Source: Streptomyces sp. NRRL B-24484
GTDB lineage: Bacteria; Actinomycetota; Actinomycetes; Streptomycetales; Streptomycetaceae
Assembly (NCBI RefSeq): GCF_000717715.1
Contig: NZ_JOAI01000006.1
Coordinates: 124,001 to 188,000 of the forward strand
Direction of reading: 5' to 3'
DNA length: 64,000 nucleotides
Shown here: piece after piece, positions 25,913-36,800 of the stretch
How the letters are laid out: each line of letters opens with the position of its first letter
How positions within the stretch are numbered: the first letter of the stretch is position 1
Program-made: the position numbers and the translations under genes
The notes under the pieces: generated by a model
What the model saw: the letters and a program-made list of their open reading frames with translations, nothing else
Told to the model about the DNA's origin: nothing
Databases searched by the model: none

Positions 25913-27571
25913 ATGGCCGGACGACGCCGCAACACCCCTGACCACTCGGCCGGTGCCGGGCCGCAGGCGGCACCCGCCGAGAGCCTGCTGCCCGCCGACT
26001 ACGACCTGGCCGAGCTGTACGGGGCCGGCGGCCGCGACGAGGACGACGAGGACCTCGACGACACCGCGGTGCTCGTCCCGCCGATCGCACTGCCGCCGGA
26101 GGCGGAGCTGGCCGCCGCCGCGCTGGCCGTCCCGCTGATCGCGCAGGCCGTCAAGCTGGCCCGCTGGGCCGCCCCGCACCGGGTCGTGGACGAGTTCGGC
26201 GACCTGGTCGAGGACGACCGCGGGCCGGCCGCCCGGCTGATCGGGCTCGCCCCGGAGGACGGCGAGGTGTCCGAGGAGGCCGTGGTCGAGGTGCTGCGGG
26301 CCTGGTCGCTGGCGTGCGACCTCGACCTGGTCGAGCTCGGCACCACCCAGGCCGGCGAGCACGTCGCCGTCCCGATGGAGGAGGTCGCGGACGCCGAGGC
26401 GGGCGACCCGTCCACCGTCCTCGACCTGTGGCTGACCGCGGCCGGCATCGTCCGCGAGCTCGCCGTCGACACCGACCTGCTCGACATCGAGGGCGAGGAC
26501 GCGGGGGACGGCGGCGGCGGCGACGCCGCCGACGAGGAGGCCGCCGAGAGCGCGCTCGCCGAGGTCGAGGAGGCCAGCGAGGCCGCCGCGGAGCTCCTCG
26601 ACGAGGCGCTCCAGGTGCTGTACGAGCTGACCGCGTTCGCCGAGCCCGGCGAGGAGACCGTGCCGCTGGGCGTGCTCGCCGCGCTGCTGGTCGTCCCCGA
26701 GGGCGAGGAGCCCGACGAGGAGATGCTCGGCCAGATCACCGACCTCATGGTCGAACTCGACCCGATGCTCGCCGACCTCGCCGAACTCGGCCTGGTCGAG
26801 CACCGGCCGATCGACCCGGAGCTCTTCGAGGAGGAGGACGAGGGCACGGAGGCCGGGCCGGACGCCGGGGCGGCCGACGGGGAGCCCACCGAGGAGGACG
26901 CCGCCCGCTTCGGTCTCGTCCGGCTCACCCCGCTCGGCCAGTACGGCGTTCGCGAGTGGCTGCTCGCCGACGGCTACGACGCCCCGCTGATCGGCGACCT
27001 CGCCCAGGGCGACGCCGCCGCGCTGCTGCGCGGACTCGCCGAGTCCCCGAACGTGCTGCCCGACCGCGAGGTCCAGGTCTGGCTGGCCCGGCGCGAGCCG
27101 CTGGAGGGCGCCCGCGAGCTGCTCGCCGCCTCCCGCGGACTGGACGCGCACAGCCCGGTGCGGCGGATGTACACCGCGGCCGCGATCGACGGTCTCGGCG
27201 AGGCCGGGGACACCGCCCTCGCCGAGGTCGTCGACGACCCGGAGCTGGGCGGGCTCGCCCGCGAACTGCTGCGCACCCACGGCCGGGACGTCGCCGCCGC
27301 CGACCGGCCGGTCGCGCTCTGGCGGACCGTCGACCACTTCGCCGCGGTGCTGCTGGTCGGCCGCGGCGACGCCGGCCAGCTCCGCGAGCTCGTCGGCGGC
27401 CTGCCGGTGACCGACAACCCGGCCTCCTTCTTCGGCGAGCTGTGGCGGGTGCCGCACCCCTACACCGCCCAGGTCCTCGACACCGTCGGCGAGCTCCACA
27501 CCGACCGCGCCGTCGCGAAGGAGGCCCGCAAGGCCGCCTTCAAGGCCAAGTCGCAGCAGGGCAACGGGTAA
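25913..27571 (+). CDS. Large acidic protein of unknown function
   Basis: 552 residues from ATG at 25913 (GGGAG ten bases upstream). A start at ATG 25856 would add MGRHATARAHHSHHGRSPT. The protein is strongly acidic, with runs such as RDEDDEDLDD and EEEDEGTE, rich in Ala/Leu/Glu helices, and lacks signal peptide or membrane segments. The C-terminal third (LWRTVDHFAAVLLVGRGDAGQLRELVGGLP to KAAFKAKSQQGNG) is less acidic and looks like a helical-repeat domain. I do not recognise the family. The codon bias is strong and a terminator follows, so the gene is real. Confidence 0.75.
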   Translation: MAGRRRNTPDHSAGAGPQAAPAESLLPADYDLAELYGAGGRDEDDEDLDDTAVLVPPIALPPEAELAAAALAVPLIAQAVKLARWAAPHRVVDEFGDLVEDDRGPAARLIGLAPEDGEVSEEAVVEVLRAWSLACDLDLVELGTTQAGEHVAVPMEEVADAEAGDPSTVLDLWLTAAGIVRELAVDTDLLDIEGEDAGDGGGGDAADEEAAESALAEVEEASEAAAELLDEALQVLYELTAFAEPGEETVPLGVLAALLVVPEGEEPDEEMLGQITDLMVELDPMLADLAELGLVEHRPIDPELFEEEDEGTEAGPDAGAADGEPTEEDAARFGLVRLTPLGQYGVREWLLADGYDAPLIGDLAQGDAAALLRGLAESPNVLPDREVQVWLARREPLEGARELLAASRGLDAHSPVRRMYTAAAIDGLGEAGDTALAEVVDDPELGGLARELLRTHGRDVAAADRPVALWRTVDHFAAVLLVGRGDAGQLRELVGGLPVTDNPASFFGELWRVPHPYTAQVLDTVGELHTDRAVAKEARKAAFKAKSQQGNG

Positions 27572-27586
27572 CGGACTCCGGGCCGC

Positions 27587-27622
27587 GGCGCCCCCACCGG
27601 TCGGACGGCCGGTGGGGGCGCC
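27587..27622 (+). terminator. Terminator after the acidic protein gene
   Basis: Perfect 14-bp stem (27587-27600 with 27609-27622), 8-base loop, followed by a short T-containing run (GTTGCATT). Confidence 0.85.
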
Positions 27623-27824
27623 GTTGCATTCCGGGAAGTTCTCGTGCGGACCGAGCAGCCAAGAATTCGACTGTGGACGATTTATGGCCCATTGCTGCAT
27701 TACCTGAATTTTGCGAATGTGATACTCGTCACTCGATGCCTGCACAGGCTGCTCACAGCTAACGCTCGGAATCCATTCATGGATATACCTCTGGGGATCT
27801 GCGTAATCCCGGGGTGGAGTCCAA
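27623..27824 (+). promoter_or_regulatory. AT-rich upstream region of the RHS gene
   Basis: About 200 bp with many AATT, TTTAT and CATTC stretches, clearly poorer in GC than the flanks. No gene is evident. It contains the Crp-like palindrome at 27719-27732. The change in composition begins right after the terminator and ends at the RHS start, suggesting an imported promoter. Confidence 0.55.
27719..27732. promoter_or_regulatory. Crp-like site GTGA-N6-TCAC
   Basis: GTG ATACTC GTCAC matches the Streptomyces Crp motif GTG(N)6GNCAC. With flanks it reads TGTGATACTCGTCACT, close to the general CRP consensus. It lies 92 bp before the RHS start codon. Confidence 0.5.
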
Positions 27825-30800
27825 GTGTTGACGTTGCGTCGCTTCGTTGCCGTTCTCGTGTGTGTGTGCCTGGCCGTGCTCGGCGCAGCCGACGGGGCGG
27901 TCGCCGCCGGGCTGTGGGCGGCCCGCGACAAGGTCGCGGCCGACCCGGGAGCGCTGCCCCGGCAGGGCGGCAGGACGGCCTCCGGGCTGTCGCACCGCGC
28001 GGCCTCCGGCCAGACCGACGCCGACGCCGCCGGCGGCCGTGCGGGCCACGCGCCCGCCGCCGGAGAACTCGCCGAGGACGCCGCCGGACCCGTCCGGCCG
28101 GTGGCCGCCAAGGCGCCCGCACCGGCCGCCCCGAAGACCGAGGTCGTCGCGGCGCCGCCCACCCCCGAGGGGCTCGGCGACGCATTCGACCCGGCGAAGA
28201 GCCGGGAGATCGCCACGAAGCGCGGCGAACGCGAGCGCACCTTCCAGAACGCCGACGGAACGTTCACCACGCGGTATTACACGAATCCCGTGAATTTCCG
28301 CAGGGCCGACGGGTCGTGGACTCCGATCGACACCTCACTCATCCCGGCGGGCCACGGTTCGCTCGGGCGCGCCGAGGCCGTGCAGGACGCGTGGATCACC
28401 AAGTCCGGCGAGCGCGAGGTGCGTCTCGCCGTCCGGGCCGACGCCGATCCGCTGGTCAGGCTGGACCTCGGCGACGGGGCCTCGGTCGGCTACGCCCTGA
28501 AGGGTGCGGCGGCCGTCCGCGGCGCCGCCGAGGGCGACACCGTCACCTACGCCGGAGTGGCTCCGAAGGCCGATCTGTCCGTCAAGGCCGGCAGCGACTC
28601 CTTCAAGGAGACGCTGATCCTCAACGACGCGACCGCGCCCGCCGTCTGGGAGTTCCCGCTCCGCCTCCAGGGCGTCACGCCGTCGATCGACGCGGGCGGT
28701 GCGCTCGTCCTCACCGACGCGTCGGGTGCGGTCCGGGGCCGGATGCCCTCCGGATGGATGGAGGACTCCAACGGGGCCCCGAACTCCGGCGGCCAGGGCG
28801 CAGTCTCCGGCGGCGTCCGCTACGAGCTGGCCGAGCAGGGCGGCACCCGGATCCTGCGGATGGTCCTCGACCAGGCGTGGCTGAAGGCGTCCGAGCGGGT
28901 GTTCCCGGTCAAGGTCGACCCGTCGGTGTACTCGGCCAAGGCCGTCCAGGGCACCTACGTGCTGTCCGGACAGAACGCCGACTTCTCCTCCGACTCGCTG
29001 CTCAAGGTCGGTACGTACGACGGCTCCACCAAGGCGGCGTCGTTCCTGAAGTTCACCGGTGTCGAGAACACCCTGCGCAACGCCACGATCCTCAACGCCA
29101 AGCTGGCGCTGTACAACAACTGGTCCTACTCCTGCAACGCCCGCCCGGTGACGGTGCACCCGATCACCTCGGACTGGTCGCAGGGCTCCGTCCGCACCTG
29201 GCCCGGACCGTCCGTCGGCAGCGCCCTGGTGTCGGACAGCTTCGCGTTCGGCTGGCGGCCGAACAACACCGGCAACTGGGTGTGCCAGCCCAACTGGCGG
29301 TCCATCGACCTCGGTGCCGAGGGCAAGGACCTGGTCAACCGGTGGACGCACGGCTGGCAGGCGAACTACGGCCTCGCCGTGAAGGCCGACGACCGCGACG
29401 CCTACGGCTGGAAGAAGTTCGACAGCGAGAACAACTCCACGACCGCCCCCAGCCTGGACGTCACCTGGTCCAAGTACGGCGCCGACTACGAACTGTTCGG
29501 CTGGGTGCAGCCGGTGACGGCGACCCAGGAGGGCATCTTCCGGATCCGCGCGTGGAACCGCGGTCAGGACACCTGGACCCCGAGCAGCAACTACAAGATG
29601 TCGTACCTCCTGTTCGACCAGAACGGGAACAACATCACCAACTACGGCACCAACATCGCCTGGACCTCCGTGCCGTCGGACACCCCGCCGTCGGCGGGTG
29701 CGATGTTCGACGCGCACATCCGGGCGCTGCCGCAGGGCACGTACACCATCGCCTGGACGATGGACGACTACCAGCACAGCAACTTCTACGCGGACAACGG
29801 CATCGCTCCGCCGACCATCCGCTTCTCGTCCGTCAACATGCTGCCGTCGCTGACCAGGCTCGCGCCGGCGTCGCACTCGGTCGTCCAGCAGCTCCAGCCC
29901 ACCCTCACCGCCGAGGGCACCGACCCGGACCGGTCGCCGAAGCCCAACCTCGACTACCGCTACGAGGTCTGCCGCGTGGTCGGCCAGGACGCCCGCGTCG
30001 ACTGCAAGCAGTCCGCGTGGCTCCCGTCCAGCAGCTTCGTGGTGCCCGAGGGCTGGCTGACCTGGAACGAGCAGTACGCCTGGTACGCGGAGGCCGGCGA
30101 CGGCGACGGAGCCAGCCCCAAGTCCCAGGCCTCCTTCCTGCGGACGCTGCTGCCCCAGCCCGCGCAGTACAGCACCGCGGCCGACGCCGGCCGCTCGTTC
30201 AACGCCGCCGTGGGCAACTACACCAACGCCGCGACGGACGCCGCCCTGCCGACGGTCGGGCCCGAGCTCTCGGTGACCCGGAGCTACAACTCGCTCGACC
30301 CGCGCACCGACGGCGCCTTCGGAGCGGGCTGGACCACCCGTTGGGACATGCGGATCCAGGTCGAGTCCAGCTCCTGGCTCGCGCTGCCCGGCAACGTCCT
30401 GCTGACCTCCTCCAACGGCTCGCGCGCCCGGTTCGCCTGGGACGCCGCCAAGAACGCCTACGTCACCGGCGGCGGCATGGCCGCCGACCTCCGCAAGGAG
30501 ACCGGCGGCGGCTGGACGCTGACCGACCGCACCGGCAAGGTCCACACCTTCGACGCGGCCGGCCGCCTGGTGAAGGTCACGGACGGCGCGGGCCACGCCC
30601 AGGAGCTGACCTACGCCAACGGCAGGCTCGGCCGGGCCAAGGACCTCCTCTCCGGCCGGTACCTGGACTTCGTCTGGACGGGCTCCCACGTCACCTCGGT
30701 GACCGCGTCCGGAGCCGCGGGCTCCTGGAGCTACGTGTACAGCGGCGACCGGCTGGTGAAGGTCTGCCCGCCCGGCGTCGCCACCACGGCCGACAAGGGC

Positions 30801-33800
30801 TGCACCGGCTACGAGTACGGCACCGGCTCCCGCTACCAGGCCGCGGTGCAGGACGCAGGCCCGATCGGCTACTGGCGCCTGGGCGAGACCGAGGGCGCGA
30901 GCGTCTCCAACGCCGCCCGGGTCACCGACCGCGCACCCGGTCAGGCCACCGACGTCACCTGGGGCGCGGACGGGCCCGTCGCCGGCTCGTCGGACAAGGC
31001 CGCCTCCTTCAACGGCCGGTCCTCCTACGTCGAGCTGCCGCTCAAGACCGTGAGCGGATCGACCCAGCGCTCGATCGAGCTGTGGTTCCGCACCGGTGCG
31101 CCCGGCGTCATCCTCAGCTACCAGAACCGGACGATGGCCGAGCCCCCGTACAACGTGGTGCCCGCCCTGTACGTCGGCTCCGACAACAAGCTCCGCGGCA
31201 AGTTCAACATGTCCGGCGCACCGGTCACCTCCTCCGGAACCGTGACCGACAACGCCTGGCACCACGTCGTGCTGTCCAGCGCCCAGAACAGCGCCGCCCT
31301 CTACCTCGACGGCGCCAAGGTCGGCGTGACCTCCGGCGCCATCGACCACCTCGACATGGACCGCACCTACCTGGGCGGCGGCTACACCGGCAGCTGGCCC
31401 GGCGGCAACGGCGGCATGTCCTGGTTCAACGGCCAGATCGACGAGGTCGCGGTCTACGACTACCCGGTGACCGACCAGGCCGCCGCGGAGCACTCCGCCC
31501 TGCGGGGCGGCAGCGCCCAGCTGGCCAAGGTGGTCCTGCCGTCCGGGCGCACGTCCGCCCAGGTCTCCTACGACGCGTCGACCGACCGGGTCACCGCCGT
31601 CAAGGACGGGGCCGGCAACGCCTGGAAGGTCTCCGCGCCCGGCTACACCGGCGGCTCCTTCCTCTACAACAACGCGGTCGGCGCCAACGGCCCGGCCGGG
31701 TACTGGCGGCTCGGCGAGCGCGACGGCGCGGTGGCCGTCAGCCAGGTCGGCAGCGGCCTCGACGGCGGGTACGGCGACGGCGTGACCAAGCGCGCCCCCG
31801 GCGTGTTCTCCACCACGGACGACACCGCCGCGCAGTTCGACGGGAGCGCCCAGGCGCAGGTGGAGATCCCCGAGGGCGTCCTCCACGCGTCGAAGGACGT
31901 CGCGGTGGAGCTGTGGTTCAACACGACCAAGCCGGGCGCCCTGCTGGGCGACCAGTCCCGGACGCTCGACGATCCGTCCGGGGTCGGCGGCAGCTGGTCG
32001 CCGCTGCTGTACGTCGGCAGTGACAACAAGCTGTGGGGCCGCTTCTTCGGCGGAGCCGGCAGCATCACCTCCTCCGGGCCGGTCACCGACGGCGCCTGGC
32101 ACCACGTCGTGCTCTCCGCGGCCGGCAGCCAGCAGACGATGTACCTCGACGGCGTCCCGGTGGGCACCCAGTCCGGTGCGGTCGACCACCAGGCCAACGT
32201 GCACACCTACGTGGGCGCGGGCTTCGTGAAGGGCTGGCCGTCCGCCCCGGCCGACATCAGCCACTTCACGGGCGGCATCGACGAGGTCGCGGTCTACCAG
32301 CACCCGCTCACCGCGGCCGACGCACTCGCCCACTACCGGGCCCGCAGTGCCCAGGTCGCCGGGCAGGGCATCGGCTACCGGGGCTCCGTGGTCGCCGACG
32401 CTCCGGCCGCCTTCTGGCGGCTGGACGAGACGTCCGGCAGCACCGTCGTGAGCGAGGTCGCCGCCAACAACGGCAACGGCAGCTACGGCAACGGCGTCCA
32501 GCGCGGGGCCTCCGGCGTGTTCGGCGTCGGCGACGGCCGGGCCGCGCAGTTCACCGGTGCGTCCGACTCGGTGGCGGAGGTTCCCTCCGCGATCCTGCAC
32601 GCGTCGGCCACTCCGGCCGTCGAGCTGTGGTTCCAGACCACGAAGCCCGGCGTCGTGCTCGGCGACCAGTCCCGGACGATCGACGACCCGGCGGGTGCCG
32701 GCGGCGACTGGTCACCGCTGCTGTACGTCGGCAGTGACAACAAGCTGTGGGGCCGCTTCTTCGGCGGTGCCGGCAGCGTGACCTCGCCCGCCACCGTGAC
32801 CGACGGCGCCTGGCACCACGCGGTGCTCTCGGCCGACGGCACCCAGCAGACCCTCTACCTGGACGGCGCCCCGCTCGGCACCCAGTCCGGCGCGGTCAAC
32901 CACCAGGCCAACGTCCACACCTACGTCGGCGGCGGCACCGTCAAGGGCTGGCCGTCCGCTCCCGCCGAGGTCAGCCGCTTCACCGGCAGCATCGACGAGG
33001 TCGCGTTCTACCAGCACCCGCTGACCGCCGAGCGGGTCGCCGCGCACTACCAGGCCCGCTCGCTCTCCGCCGCGACCGGCCTCGCGTCCCTGGTGACCGT
33101 CACGGACCCGTCCGGCGCGGTCTCCACCGACGTCCACGACGCCCAGCGCGGCATGCGCCTCATCTCGCGCACCGACGCCTCCGGCGGCACCACCACGTAC
33201 TCGTACGACACCGGCGGCTTCCTGCACACCGTCATCGACCCCAACGGGCACTCGACGATCACCGGCCAGGACGCCCGCGGCAACACCGTCTCGAAGACCA
33301 CCTGCCGCGACGCCAACTCCTGCTGGACGAGCTACACCTCGTACTTCCTGAACAGGGACAACGACAAGGACCCGCGCAACGACAAGCCGACCGAGACCCG
33401 CGACGCCCGTTCCGGCGGGCCCACGGACAACCGGTACCGCACCACCATCGGCTACACCGCGCTCGGCCTCGCCGAGAGCACGACCCTGCCCGACGGCCGG
33501 GTGAGCCGCACCACCTACACCACCGGCAGCGAGCCGGCCACGGGCGGCGGCACCACCCCGGCGGGCCTGGTCGCCACTCAGGTCACCGCCTCGGGCGCGA
33601 CCACCTCCTTCGGCTACCTCGCCTCCGGCGACCTCGCGTCCACGACCGAGCCGTCCGGCCTCAGGACCACGTACGACTACGACCCGATGGGCCGCAAGAT
33701 CGGCGAGACCGAGTACTCCGACGCTCAGCCCGGCGGAGTGAGCAGCGGCACCACCTACGACGCGCTCTCCCGCGAGATCGCGCAGACCGGCCCGCGGACC

Positions 33801-36800
33801 GTCGACGCCGTCTCGGGCACCGCCCACCAGGCCCGCACCACGCGGGAGTTCGACGAGGACGGCCGCGTGCTGTCCGCCACCACGTCCGACCTGCTGGGCG
33901 GCGACACCGCCCGCACCACCAGCACCACCTACGACCCGCTCGGCCGGCCCGCCACCGAGACCGACGCCGAGGGCGGCGTCATCACGTACGGCTACGACAC
34001 CGTCGGCCGCGTCAACTCCGTGAGCGACGCACTGGGCCAGATCACCCGCTTCACCTACACCCCGACCGGCCAGCTCGCCGACACCCTCGTCGAGGGCTGG
34101 AACGGCGACGGACAGCCCGTCCGGACGATCACCGCGGAGTCGCGGGCCTACGACCCGGCCGGCCGCCTGGCGTCCGTCACCGACGCCATGGGCTCCAGCA
34201 CCGACTACACCTACTTCGACGACGGCCTCACCGCCACCGTGACCGCCCGCGCGGTCACCCAGTCCGACGGGTCCGGCCACCCGGTGGTGCTGGAGCGCAA
34301 CGAGTACGACGGCGCCGGGCACCTGGTCAAGCAGGTGACGGGCGGCGGTCGCACCACCACCGAGTCCACCGTGGACGCGGCCGGCCGCACCACCCGCACC
34401 GTGCTCGACCCCGGCGGCCTGGACCGGACCACGACGCTCGGCTACGACGCCGAGGACCGGGTCACCTCCACCACCAGCAAGGCCGGTGCCACGGAGAACC
34501 GGGTCGCCACCGCGACCTACGACACCGCGGGCCGGATGACCCGCAGCGAACTCTCCTCCACGGCCGGCGGGCCCACCGCCGTCAGCACCTTCACCTACGA
34601 CCAGCGCGGCCTGGTGACCTCCAGCACCAGCCCCAACGGCAACGCGTCCGGCGCCGACCCCGCCGCCTTCACCACCACCTACCAGTACGACGTGCTGGGC
34701 CGCCTCACCACCACGGCGTCCCCCACCGTCTCGAACGAGAACACCGCGGGCACCGCGGTGGCCGGCCGGCCCACCGCGACCACCGGCTACAACACCTTCG
34801 GCGAAGCGGTCTCCACCAAGGACGCGCTCGGCCGGACGACCACCCGCACCACCGACCGGATGGGCCGGGTCACCGAGACCCGCCTGCCCGACTACACCCC
34901 GCCCGGGGCGTCGGCCCCGCTCGTGGCGGTCGCCCGCACCGAGTTCGACAAGCTGTCCCGGGTGTCGGCGTCCTACGACGCCGCCGGCCGCAAGACCGTC
35001 TTCGGCTACGACCGGCTCGGCCACCAGGTCCAGCGGACCGACCCCAACTCGCTCGGCACCCTGCAGCCCCCGGTCGACGCCAACCCGCCGACCTGGGCCT
35101 CCACGTGGACCCCGACCGGCCTGCAGCTGTCCGTCACCAACCCCGTCGGCGGCCGCACCGAGTCCACCTACGACCAGCTCGGACGCACCCTCACCGCGAC
35201 CGTGGTCGAACGCAAGCCCACCCTGCAGAACCTGACGGCCCGGTACGCCTGGGACGACGCCGGCAACCAGACCTCGCTCACCAGCGCGGGCGGAAACGTG
35301 ACCGCGTCCACCTACAACGCCGCGGGCCAGCCCGTGACCGTCACCGACGCCGTCGGGCGGATCACCAGGACCGACTACGACGGCCTCGGCCGCACCGTGA
35401 AGACCACCGCTCCGCTCGGCGAGGCCACCACCTACGGCTACGACGGCCTCGGCAACGCCACCCGGCTCGTCGACCTCGACCCCGCCGGCACCGTGCTGCG
35501 CACCCGCCAGTCCGGCTACGACCTCGAAGGGCACCTGCTCACCGGCACCAGCCCCACCACCGGCGCCGTCACCACCCGCAGCTACGACCCGATCGGCCGG
35601 CTGACCAAGCAGGTCGAGCCGGTGGCGGCAGGCCGGACGATCACCACCACCTTCGGCTACGACGCCGCGGGCAACCGCACCCGTCTGACCGACGGGAAGG
35701 GCAACACCACCGGCTACACCTTCACCCCCTGGGGCCTGCCGGAGTCCACCGTCGAGCCCTCGACCGCGGCCCACCCGGCCGCCGCCGACCGCACCTGGAC
35801 CACCGCCTACGACGTGGCCGGCCAGGCCGTGAAGCTCACCGAACCCGGCGGCGTCGTCCGCACCCGCAGCTACGACCCGATGGGCCGGCTCACCAAGGAG
35901 ACCGGCAGCGGCGCGGAGGCCGCCACCGCCGACCGCACCCTGGCCTACGACAAGGCCGGCCGGATGGTCGAGGCCAACGGCGCCGGTGTCAGCACCCAGA
36001 CCTTCTCGTACAACGACCGGGGCCAGCTGACCGGGGCCCGGATCTCCGGCGTCGACCAGGAATGGGCGTACGACAAGGACGGGCGGACGACCGACCGCTG
36101 GGACAGCACCACCGGCTGGGCCACCTTCGGCTACAAGGCCGACGGCCAGGTCGCCTGGTCCAGCGACCAGCTCACCGCCTCCCAGCTCTGGTACGGCTAC
36201 GACGGCGACGGACGCCTCAAGACCCAGTACTACGTCACCCGCGACCCCGCCGACACCACCAAGTGGAAGGCCACCTCCGGCCGCTACCTCGCGTACGACG
36301 GCCTCGGCCGGCTCAGCAGCGACCGGGTCGTCCAGGAGGACACGGCCGGGACACCGGTCACCGGCACCACGTACGAGTACGACCTCGACGACCGCCTCAC
36401 CCGCAAGGCCGTCACCGGCAAGCCCGGCGACCCCACCACCGACAACCGCTACACCTACGACCAGGCCGACCGCCTGACCTCCTGGAACAACGGCACCACC
36501 ACCACCGCGTACGCGTGGGACAACGCCGGCAACCGCACCGGGAACGGCACCGCCACCTCGACCTACGACGAGCGCAACCGCCTCCTCGCCGACGGCACCA
36601 GCACCTACCGCTACACGGCGCGCGGCACCCTCGCCGGAACCACCACCGGCACGAGCCCCGAGCAGACCGAGAAGTTCGACGCCTTCGGCCGACTCGTCAC
36701 CGACGGTTCGACCGGCTACACCTACGACGGCCTCGACCGCCTCATCCTGCGCGGCAGCACCAGCCTCGCCTACGACGGAGGCACCAACAACCTCATCTCC

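Noticed and set aside
31660..33060. Repeated DNA that could be an insertion element
   Set aside because: The repeat stays in frame, codes for LamG modules and has no terminal inverted repeats or transposase.
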